From Cristatella mucedo (taxonomy: Eukaryota > Bryozoa > Phylactolaemata > Cristatellidae): a stretch of 64,000 nt of DNA. The notes under the pieces are model-generated. The model saw nothing but the letters and a program-made list of their open reading frames with translations. It ran no database searches and was not told the DNA's origin. Location of the stretch: positions 1,267,001 to 1,331,000 of the forward strand of contig WPIO01000093.1 in NCBI GenBank assembly GCA_009760855.2, given 5' to 3'. Position numbers and translations under genes: made by a program. Shown piece by piece: positions 54,743 to 64,000 of the stretch; position 1 is the first letter of the stretch, and each line of letters starts with the position of its first letter.

Positions 54743-55762
54743 CTGCCAGAGGCTTTTAGCCTGAGCAACTGTGTTGAGGAGCTACCTGCTCACCATTGGG
54801 GACAAGGCCCTGAGGAACATGCGAGGGCTCGCCGGCTCGCCCTCAGTTTTCTCTCCGAGATCGGTGTCCGGCAGATCGCTAGTGAGTGAAAATGGCGTCC
54901 CCATCCTTCGATCTGCGTTCGCTCATCACAGTCTTTTGCTCACCTCTCTCTCTTGCGAACACGAAGCGAGTAAGCCGAGTCGTAGCGATTGCCTGTCACG
55001 ATTTCTGCCGAGACCGTCGGCACAGTCGTTGCTGCTGGCGAAGCTACTTTCTCCTCGTGAAATGCTTAGGTTTAGGTGGCTGCAGCGTTTGATTATATAT
55101 ATGCAGTGACCCACCCAGTGTCACTGGCACAGGGTCGAGCTGTTCGCGTGGCATTCAGCGAGCGATCAGAATCGAAGCGTTCTCGGCCATTAAGGCTCGA
55201 GAACGCGAATTTTGACGCCACGGAGGCATCTCTGCGTTTGCTCTCGGCGCGCTAGCTCGCCGGAGGGGTAGCTACGTCAGAGCTACGCCGAAGCGCCTCC
55301 TCCCGCTGGACGTGCGAGTGGGTGCATGCAAACAGACTGAGGCTGGTCGGGCGGGTCGGACGTGTCGGCCTATCTGACTCAGTGGCCGCAGCTGCGACAG
55401 CAGTGACTGGAGTGGCCACCTGCGAAATCTCCTGCATACGAAATGATATTTATGATTCGGAGCCTGCCAGGATGGGGACGTTAAAAAAGCAGCTTCCGTA
55501 CCAAACTCCCCCCTCCTCCCAGTGTAACTCTCTTGTTGCGTGCGAAGCTAGGAATGGTCAGCGTGGACTTTGGAACGAACGTGAGCATGCCAAAGGCACG
55601 TGAGTGAGCCCGCCAGGTCGTGCTCAGGTATCAGCGCGTCCGTCCGCGATTGGTGGGCCAGGGTGTTTGAGGAGGCCAAACTCGAGCAGCCCGAATGCAG
55701 TCGCGGTACCCATTCAAATGCGAACGCGAGTCAGTAGATGGAACTGTGGGGCAGATACTTGA

Positions 55763-56080
55763 CGTACGGGTCTCTGTCTGCAGATCAAGGAAGCCATAAA
55801 GACACAGTGGATGTAGAGCTTTGTATGGGACACCCGGGTAGCTTAGGAAGATTCATCTTCGGCAACAATATCCAGCAGGCTCCATCTCAGGCAACAACAT
55901 TAGGTTTAAAGCTGAGTCAGGATAAAGATCGAGGAATTGAGTAGCTTTGAAGTAAATCCGAAGGACGGATTGAAAAGGAGTGGAATTGTAGGCAGCAGGA
56001 GAGAAGAAATTGTTTCACTACTGCGAAAAAATTTCCCAAGTGCGTCAACTGCCCACGACTCGTAGGGTACAACTTCACAT
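55763..56080 (-). mobile_element. Possible third, diverged LINE B 3' fragment
   Basis: GGAAGCCATAAAGACACAGTGG and GGCAGCAGGAGAGAAGAA resemble the LINE B 3' UTR and end of its frame at 10.96-11.2 kb, at lower similarity. Confidence 0.35.
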
Positions 56081-56367
56081 AGACAAACGTTTCTAAGTCA
56101 AAGAAATCTTCCGAGATTTTTATTATTACTATTAGCGCGAGGGCCGGTGGGCACATGCAGGCTGAAATTTGTACTGTAATGCAGCCATTGTAAAGGAGCG
56201 AAGCGATATCGGGCAAAGCGCGTTGAAATAGGAAGTCTACTTTGTATCCTGCGATTAGCCATGAGCTATCGCAGCTGCTTTAGCACGATAGATACCAGGC
56301 TAGTTAACGGCTCAGCAGTGTGAGTATATTCAGTTTCAGATGGGCCATCTTTTGCAGCAGTTCTCGC

Positions 56368-56462
56368 GTCTCCTCTCTCCTGTCTCCTGTCTCCTGTCTC
56401 CTTTCTCCTGTCTCCTTTCTCCTGTCTCCTGTCTCCTGTCTCCTTTCTCCTTTCTCGCTTCT
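56368..56462 (+). repeat. TCTCCTG/TCTCCTT 7-bp repeat
   Basis: About 13 units. It yields artificial frames on both strands. Confidence 0.93.
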
Positions 56463-56956
56463 TCTTTCTTTCCTGATTCTGACTTGGCGCTACCATGCCT
56501 AGACCATGACTGAATTAGATCAAGGAAAACAGCATCTTGGCTATGGGGGCGGTCCGAATGCCTACTGATCCAGCTGTTTCGCTGAGCTGTCTGAGCGTAG
56601 CTAGGATTTTTATTAATTCTCAATTCAAATTTAAGTTTTAATTATGAGAGTGAATACTGACATTTACGCTTATATTTATAAAAATTGCTTGGATTTTCCT
56701 TCAATCAGTCAGTGCCGGCCAGTGAATCGGAAGTGACTTATTTTACTTTTCTTTCTAGACGCACTAAATACGTACGCAGACACACATAAGAAACTGCACA
56801 GGTATATGGAGAGATTATCATTAGTCTGCCGTTAATCAATAGAAAGTGTTAGTAGCTCACCTGCAGAATCCCGAGCGTAAAGCTCGGTGTGCAAGACACG
56901 AAGAAAAAGAGGAAAATGAGATAAGAGATGAGGACAAGGAGGGGACCGAGCCAGGA

Positions 56957-56992
56957 GGAGGAGGAGGAGGAGGAGGAGGAGGAGGAAGCGTA
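56957..56992 (+). repeat. (GGA)n microsatellite
   Basis: Twelve GGA/AGG triplets in a purine-rich stretch. Confidence 0.95.
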
Positions 56993-57249
56993 GCTCAGGA
57001 AAGGTGGAGCTGTAATGGAAGGAAGACGAAGCGAAGGAAGAGAGGATGGCGGAGAAGAGATTGGCATGATGTACCGGAAGCTGAGGCGGAGGTGGAGGCG
57101 CACCGTGAGAAGGAGGCTGGGTGGTGAATACGAACGAGGTGGAGTAGAAGGTGAAAGCAAAACAAGCATTCGGACAAAGAGGGGAAAAATTAGTTAGATG
57201 AGGAGTAGGACGTGGTGGAAAAGGAGAATGGAGATGAAGAGAATGAGGC

Positions 57250-57342
57250 GAAAATTTTCAGCAAATGTAGAGCGCCTAGAAAGGGATTGAGTTCTCTGAG
57301 GGAGCTTTATCAAGTGCATTATTATTATTATTACTATTATAA
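57250..57342 (+). mobile_element. LINE A 3' tail fragment
   Basis: CAGCAAATGTAGAGCGCCTA, the stem-loop, TTTATCAAGTGCA and (TTA)n. Confidence 0.85.
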
Positions 57343-57616
57343 AATGAAGCGCAGGTGCACTAGGAGTGGTAGAAGAGGAAGATATTATTGTGCTAGCAGG
57401 GAGGGGAGAGTGGTGACGGTGAAGAAGGAGGAAGTAGAGGAGCAAGATTAGAAGGAGAAAGAGAAAGGAAGGAAGGAGAAGAGCGATTCCGATGTGCCAC
57501 TCTCACGACAATCCCCAGCTCAGAGCTCGGCCCTGAAAGCCTTTAGGGTGTGTTCATGCTAAGCTACTGTTCTACAACCTGGGGGGGTCTACTGTGTAAG
57601 TTACAGCTCAACGAAG

Positions 57617-57650
57617 AATGCAGCAGCAGCAGCAGCAGCAGCAGCGGCAG
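57617..57650 (+). repeat. (CAG)n microsatellite
   Basis: About nine CAG units and a CGG interruption. No convincing coding context was seen. Confidence 0.93.
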
Positions 57651-57776
57651 CCTGAGCTTATAGAACGCCTTTCAACCTTATAGAGCGCGTGCAGCTACAG
57701 AATGCAGCCAGCGAATCGTAGAAAACTCGATAGCTGAAAAACTTCACGCAGCAAAGCCGCGAGCAGCACGGATTAT

Positions 57777-58727
57777 AATAATAATAATAATAATATTGCA
57801 CTTGATAAAGCGCCCTCAGAGAACTTAATCTCTTTCTAGGTGCTTTACATTTGCTGCAAAGTGATACGCAATAGAATAGTAAGTAAAATCATGCTTGAAA
57901 AACAAACAAAATGAATAATGTGGTTAGGGGTGACATGCACAGGGTCAGCATGCAAATGTGGTTAGTGGCAGCATGCACAGTGTCAGCACGCATAAGCACA
58001 ACAAGGACGAATCACAGGGACCCACTAAATGCTGTCCTAAATAGGTGTGTTTTTAAGTTTCTTTTAAATGTGGTCAGGTCAGGGGATGTTCTGATGCAGG
58101 TCGGGAGGCAGTTCCAGGCTGTGGGAGCATACGAGCTAAATGCACGGTCTCCAAAGGATTTAAGGTTTGTACGAGGTATATCTAGACTGTTGGATTCCGA
58201 AAAGCGAGTGGTACGATGCTTGGCCTGATGGGGTAGTATATCTGAAAGATAGGCTGGAGCCATAGAATGAAGAGACCTAAAAGTGAGCGGCAAAACCTTG
58301 AAGTCAATCCGTTGCTTGACTGGTAGCCAGTGCAGGTCGGCGAGAAGTGGAGTAATGTGGCAACTGCGACGCTCACGACAGACAAGCCTAGCTGCAGAGT
58401 TTTGCACCAGCTGCAATCGCCTGATCGCACATGCTGGTAGGCCAGTAAGCAGTGAGTTGCAGAAGTCGAGACGAGATGTCACGAATGCATGGACCAACTT
58501 GGACGTGGTATCCTTATCTAAACAAGCCCTAATTTTAGCAATGTTATGAAGCTGAAAATAGGCTGATTTGACTGTGGAGCTGATGTGGTCGTCTAACGAG
58601 AGGTCGCTTTGGAATATGACACCTAGATTTCGAGCTGATTCAACTGAAGATATGCTGGCAGAGCCAATTTTGAAAGTCAGCCTTTCCAGTTTCTGAATCA
58701 CACTAGGTTTGCCCATAACTAGTAGGA
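57777..58727 (-). mobile_element. LINE A: youngest-looking copy, 950 bp, with a 234-codon open frame
   Basis: The minus-strand frame 58716-58012 is uninterrupted. It starts [20 protein letters not shown] and runs through [71 protein letters not shown] and SFGDRAFSSYAPTAWNCLP to a stop after TAFSGSL. This is the C-terminal third of a CR1/L2-type reverse transcriptase. The palm motifs lie beyond the truncation. A full 3' UTR, stem-loop and (AAT)n tail follow. GGATTA next to both ends may be a target duplication. Confidence 0.9.
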
Positions 58728-58945
58728 TTACATATCAAGAGCAAAGACGAGCTCATTCGTTTTCAGCTCAGGCGCAGTGTCACTCGTTACGAGCGCACAC
58801 ATTTTATTAAGCAAATATTGTCGACACCTTGAATTGTTGCTCTGCTTTCACCTTTGGAACTATCTGGTTCGAATCTCTGGAGACAAATCCCCGGATACAG
58901 AGCCCCGTGTCCACGGGTGCGGACTTCAGATCTGTATCTACTTTG

Positions 58946-59103
58946 AGGTGGTGAGCTGTGATGGCACGCTTTAATGACCTCGGTGCCGAGGTCGTGGGGT
59001 CTACTCCTGCGGTGGGCGATCCTTTATCGTCACTGCAAGCGATGCTGATAGCCGTAAAGGCTCTTCTGTCGCTATATAAAAAAGGCTGTTTAATCAGCTA
59101 GGA
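58946..59103 (+). mobile_element. SINE-2 copy
   Basis: GGTGAGCTGTGATGGCACGC, GTCTACTCCTGCGGTGGGCG, TTCTGTCGCTATATAAAAAA and TTTAATCAGCTAGGAT. Confidence 0.88.
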
Positions 59104-60135
59104 TCGCATTTCCTAAATCACCATGAAAACTTCCTTTCCATTTGTTACGCTTCACCTTGACTGAACCTTTGACGCAGACGCAAGGTTTGGTTTCTGCCCT
59201 TCCGGTGCCTGCGAAGCAATATGGACGTGAAAATTGAATTGTCAAACGATCCTCGGACCCTACTTCACTTAAGCAAGTTTTTTCAAAAGCTGCAACTGCT
59301 TTCTCCAAAGGGCTTTTTGTATGCTAATTAGTTTTCAGGTGCAGTTCCCTGATAACGTCGCCGAGCGCCAGCCGTCGCTGCTGGAGCGGGGCGTGGCGGG
59401 TAGTCAATGAGCCTATTGACCAGGTGTCAAGCACAACGATAAGATTAGGCACTGGTTAGATGGGATCGCCGGCAGTCGAACGGAGCGATAAATAGCGGAG
59501 GCCAAACGGCGGCGGCGCAGCGTTAAAACACTTATTGCACTGGAGAGGCTTGCGGCGAAGGCGCGAAACGCCGTCCGAGGAATGACGTCGGCGGTGCAAG
59601 CAGAGCACACCGCGGCACTGTCCTGCTCTGCCGTGCCAGGTTGATCTCTCTGTCGCCCCAACCCATCAGCAGTTTTTCCGCGGAAACTGCTGGCAAGCTG
59701 AGCCCAAGGTGAAGGTCATGACCCGGACGCCCGCTGACCAGCGAAATGCGTGGCTGCTCAGGCTGACCGTCGGTGAGCTGGCGGCGGCTGTGAGAGAGCC
59801 CGTCTTATCGGCTGCATCCTGCTGACGCGCCTACTGGCGTCAGGTAGCAGAGAACGCAGTGCGTTTATCGTATGCCCACCACTCTAGATTATCGTTTCAC
59901 GTTACAAGGGCGCAGCTCTGACGCTCATTGTTTTCCCTTTCGCTAATTTAAATTGTATTTCGCCAGCGAACTGTATTGGCGTTCTTCCTCGCGCTCACCG
60001 CCGATGCTTTGAATTACCTGGTCAACGCGAAGCATTATCGGACAGTCGGAAAAAAAAGTCAATTCGCTAGAAAGAATCAAACCAGAAGCCTCTGCGTCAG
60101 GTAGAAGCTATTTCACCATCGCATGCCTCTAGGTT

Positions 60136-60210
60136 GCAGCAAATGTAAAGCGCCTAGAGAGAGATTGAGCTCTCTGAGGGCGCTTTATCAAGTGCATTAT
60201 TATTATAGGT
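60136..60210 (+). mobile_element. LINE A 3' tail fragment
   Basis: TTGCAGCAAATGTAAAGCGC, the canonical stem-loop and a short (ATT) tail. Confidence 0.85.
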
Positions 60211-60275
60211 TAGAATCGAGTTCCGTACACTTGAACGCTGTGAATGTGACCGCTCTTTCTGACTTGAAGAGAAAG

Positions 60276-60434
60276 CCTCACTGGTTTGACCCCATGGTTA
60301 AGGTGCTCGCCTGGAATCATGGTGAATGCTTTGATGGCCGAGGTCGTGAGCTCGAGCCTCGTGGCATTGGTGAAGCGCCCGAATAGATATTCAAGTTCTC
60401 TTAGGGCGCTATGCAAATTAATTATATATATTTT
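60276..60434 (+). mobile_element. SINE-1 copy
   Basis: TGGTTTGACCCCATGGTTAA head, GAGCTCGAGCCTCG B box, TGAAGCGCCCGAATAGATAT and TCTCTTAGGGCGCTATGCAA tail. It follows a LINE A tail by 66 bp. Confidence 0.85.
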
Positions 60435-63400
60435 TAATCGGGCTCCAGCTTGTGAATAGTCATTTTTGCGACCGATAGTCGGTGAGTGGCCAGCCGCTTT
60501 GTCAAAGATTGATCCGACCTAGTGACTTGAGGATGTTAGCTCCTGGATTACGCTGTACACGAGCAGAGATTTGTGTGCCCTTTGATTTGGAACTAAGCAA
60601 ATTCAGTGAGAACATTAGCTTGTTGTGCCGTTTGACTCGTACGAAAACGAGCCAGGCCGAGGTGGCATATCCCGGCGGGCGGGACCCGCGAGAAGTAGCC
60701 TCCCGTTGGCCAGCATGCGAGCTCCCTAGCCCACCTCAGTTCACTCGAGGTCAAATGTCGGTCTCTGTGGAGACGCTCGAGTGCTGCCGAGAGCACCCTC
60801 GTGCTTGGCATTGCTCGTTCGAGCACCGCGGTCCGCTCTCTTACTCCCTTTTAGATTCTGGAAAATATTAACGCCGGAGTTTTCCCGGGCGTCCACAAGC
60901 GGTCCTCAGTCGCCCGCGGACATCAACCGACTCCTACGCTGCCGCGGCCGATGGCGTAGGAAAAGAGTTATCGAAACGCGAAAAAAGATCGAGCTTAGTT
61001 TCGCTTACGCCTAAAATGGAAAAACCCTAAAACTACGTGCATTTAGAAGCGAATTCAAGCGATTTATTGTTCCCGAGCAGTTTTGAAGTGAGAGTACCTT
61101 CCAAAATGTCATTCGCGACCGCGAGTGAGTCGACTTTTCAGCTTGTAATCGCACTGCGGATATAACCTGGGCACTCTCAGTGAGTACACAGATCCCAGTA
61201 CCTGACGCAGCCTAGCGTTATACCAGTGCTGTGCTGAGCTTGAGCGCTGAGCGTCTCACGTCGGGCGAAAAACTCACTGCACACAGACAAAAGTCACTTG
61301 GAACAAAATCTGCGGACAGCTGGGGCAGCTGTACACTCTTGATCTTCACCAATCAGCGCAATCGTCCGGACGTGGCTAACTTTTAATGAGCACAACTTGG
61401 CCATTCGGCACTTTGTACATACCTAATGTCAAGAGTATATTTTCAACACTACCCGTTTTCTTCGGACAGCACGACCGACTTCCACTGGTCAGGAATGCGC
61501 TCAATCCGGGAATATGACATTGCCCAGAGGGCTTGAAGTAGCGTTGCTAGTTTTTTCGTTCAACTTGTACCGTAAATTACAAAAACGATGGTCACCCGCA
61601 CTCACCTTCATGAGATCAGATACATTCTGCAATCGACCCTGCACTTGCTGATTGCTGAACTAGCTGATTGCGCCCTTCAGTCCAATGTATATTACCAATT
61701 GAACCAAAACTAAACTAAAAGTCGTGCAGCGAGCACCGAATTTGAGTCACGAGGGGACTCGCCCTGTGACTCAATCTTAAGCAAAGCGTCGCAGCGCTCC
61801 TCGGTGACGTGGTGATGAAAGAATGGACTTGAAGCTTTCAGGCGTTAAATCTGTCTCTTGGGGTAATCTCCGAACAATTTCCACGACGCAGCCTCACTCG
61901 TATGCTTAACCTACGAGACGAAATGTCGAAGTGTCTCGATTGGAGTCGCTGCCGGCCAAGCACCCCACTGCCAGCACCGCAGACAGCCAACGTGTTGGAG
62001 CAGCGACGGTGCCGTGTACAGTTTCCGGTCGAATGTGCTTCTGTATTTCATAAATGAAGTTTAAGAATTGCCTTCGGCGTCGGCGAGCTACAAAGTGCTC
62101 TATACAAGGCGTAGGCGAGCTGGCTCTAATCTTTAATCGAAGAAGAGGGAAAATGATCTCCAGCTTTCTAGTGTTGGCCAGAGATCCGACGGGCTCTGCG
62201 CGAGATCGATAAACTTTTGCGTGAAAAACGGTCGGAAGCTTTTTCCCTGCAGATTGCTGCGTCGGTCGCACAAATGCTGTGCCGCGTAATTTAAATCATT
62301 GCAAGACTCGACGCTATTTCTCATCGACGCTAGTCAGACATTCAAAATAGTAAGAATCTTCATGAAGATTTAACGATACGAGCTCTTCTAATGTACCGTC
62401 AAGCAGAAATCGGCCAGAGCAGATCTTCCGTCGCTGTCTCTAGTTTATTTCAACGCTTAGTGCATTTGGATTTCGCTGAACGTGCTGTTTGACGCTGTCG
62501 ACATAATGCGGCAGTGGCATTTGTGTACACTTTCAGTCCTTCGATGCGAGAGCGCCGGCACAGCATCACCCTGGTTTGTGTAACTTCCGAGGAAGGCTTT
62601 CTATTCAAAGCTTTCCCAAGAGAGGTCTGCCTTAACTAAAAATTCAACTGGATCCAGAATGAAATGTCTGCGAGCCATGGATGCCGAGATCTGGTATTGG
62701 TAGTAGTCTCTGCTGTTTTAAACTGCACCCTACGAGCAAAATCGAAAGCATGAATAGCGTCACGCAATAGCGTGCACGTGGACGAGTGAACGAACGCAGC
62801 AGGAGTCGTAGCACGTGACTCGGAGCACGTAGATCGGTTTGTGAACTGCAGCTGCTGTGCAATGGTAGTTCACGATTGAGAAAGCATTATTAATCACCAA
62901 TGATTGCAATAGAGATACCGGTTTAATTAACTGCGCTTAGCGTATTATTATGGTAGCTGGTTTTTCTTCAAAGCCCTTTTAGCTAGTGAAGTTTGTTGCA
63001 TTATATAGTCCATCTAACGATTGCAGATTAGGAAAAACATGCTATTCTCCTAGCCCCGAAAATCCGACGGGCACTCGGTGCATTGATCAGTCGTAGATGC
63101 CACGTGCAGCCAAGTGCTTTCTTGAAGCAAAATTGCTGGCTAGCAGCGTTTCAGCCAGGGCGAGATGTCCAAAATGAACATGCTGCGAAATCGTGTATCA
63201 ATCAGCCGCCATACCGGATGTTGCTTTCGGCTGTTACTAAATGTCGGTGGCAGCAGTAGTGGTTCAAATTCAACCGTAGCTACTTTCTGCTGCAAGGCAG
63301 GAAAGCAAGCGGCGGCGTATAAAAGAAAGTTTTTTTCAAATTCCGTCTGGGTTCAACCAATAAGTGAAATTCTGACCTCAGCGTCGAAAAATTCTGCGCT

Positions 63401-64000
63401 CGGATTCCAAATCCACGAAATCAGCACGGGCTTACCGCAAGAGGGAATTCCGTCTGGCCCTAGCAAAAAAGTTTGCAATAAAGCTACTCTTTCTTTAAAT
63501 TACTACAAGAAAGCAGAATCAAAAAGGTAATGGTGCCGTTGAGATAGAATTAGCAAGGACCATCTTAATTGCAGCACCCCAGTCGTCTTGAAACGCTGCT
63601 CCGGTAAATAGGTCTTGCCGAAAAATTCCGATTTAAAATTCTGCTTGTGCGTTTGATATTTTCAGATGAAAGTAATCCATGCTCTTATTAAAAATTGCTT
63701 TCCGCAGCATTTTAGTTTCTTGGGTTATCTTCTTTACGTCTAGAGCTTTTAAGATTGGTAAGTTAATTGTATTGAAAGCGTGGCTATTGAGACTTGAGTT
63801 CAGCGTCCTTTCTTTGCAATCCGGTAATCATCTTTGAAATCACTGCTGAATCACGAGGATTTCAATTGCTCAACGTGTTACTCACACGCGACGGTGAATC
63901 TAGTTTTGCTCAGGTTAGTTTTTAGTCAATTACTGGAAAAACACTGCACATTTTAGTTCGCGCGAGCTGAGTTGATGGGACTGGGACTATCACATTCGGC

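Larger units (their letters stand above)
53890..57245. other. Intergenic DNA with small repeats
   Basis: A possible donor TCGCTA|GTGAGTG at about 54884 follows an open plus frame (TIGDKALRNMRGLAGSPSVF), but no partner exon was found. Otherwise only simple repeats and a doubtful LINE B piece. Confidence 0.35.
59105..64000. other. Largely featureless intergenic DNA
   Basis: Beyond the LINE A tail and SINE-1 near 60.1-60.4 kb I see no supported gene. The frames at 61906-62271 and 63165-63530 (121 codons each) have no recognisable motif. Confidence 0.4.

Noticed and set aside
54435-55109. Open frames on both strands around 54.4-55.1 kb
   Set aside because: GC-rich DNA with tandem 16-bp repeats. 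One donor-like site at about 54884 lacks partners.

Overview
This is a piece of a metazoan nuclear genome, not a bacterial or viral sequence. It has long non-coding stretches, short exons bounded by GT..AG sites with consistent phases, CpG-rich promoter-like islands, many microsatellites, and a dense load of 5'-truncated non-LTR retrotransposons, tRNA-derived SINEs and a decayed hAT DNA transposon. The repeat types fit an invertebrate such as a marine or lophotrochozoan animal. The species cannot be fixed from sequence alone.

Genes. The main coding content is a pair of related, multi-exon genes on the minus strand. Gene 1 lies at 12.8-14.9 kb and gene 2 at 25.2-34.8 kb, with a possible extra first exon at 36.3 kb. 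I assembled both by hand from splice sites, and none of their exons is conspicuous as an open reading frame. They share exon order, intron phases, a 33-codon fifth exon of exactly 100 nt, and a helical-repeat pattern resembling the uncharacterised DUF4476 domain. Gene 2 closes into a complete 189-codon frame. A third candidate on the plus strand at 8.75 kb encodes a signal-peptide-like N-terminus, with a membrane-segment exon close behind. An isolated 40-codon exon sits on the minus strand at 7.6 kb.

Mobile DNA. LINE family A (CR1/L2-like) is present as about 20 fragments, almost all lacking the 5' part and ending in (ATT)n. LINE family B has two or three copies, and a diverged relative of A (LINE C) lies at 5.3-6.7 kb. 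Two tRNA-derived SINE families are present. SINE-1 shares its 3' stem-loop tail with LINE A, which points to LINE A as its mobilising partner. Several insertions are nested: LINE B in LINE A, a LINE A tail in LINE A, a pogo/Tigger-like MITE in LINE A, and the hAT in a foldback-like element.

Layout. 0-7 kb: intergenic, SINEs and LINE C. 7-9.3 kb: isolated exon and candidate membrane or secreted gene. 9.4-12 kb: LINE tails, LINE B and a 27-bp minisatellite. 12.8-15.8 kb: gene 1 and its CpG-rich upstream region. 16-25 kb: intergenic, decayed LINE A copies. 25.2-36.3 kb: gene 2, whose 8.3-kb intron is full of repeats. 36.5-41.2 kb: foldback element and hAT. 41.8-43.9 kb: longest LINE A copy. 46.8-48.8 kb: CpG-rich island with a possible plus-strand first exon. 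49.7-58.7 kb: microsatellites and more LINEs. 59-64 kb: largely featureless.
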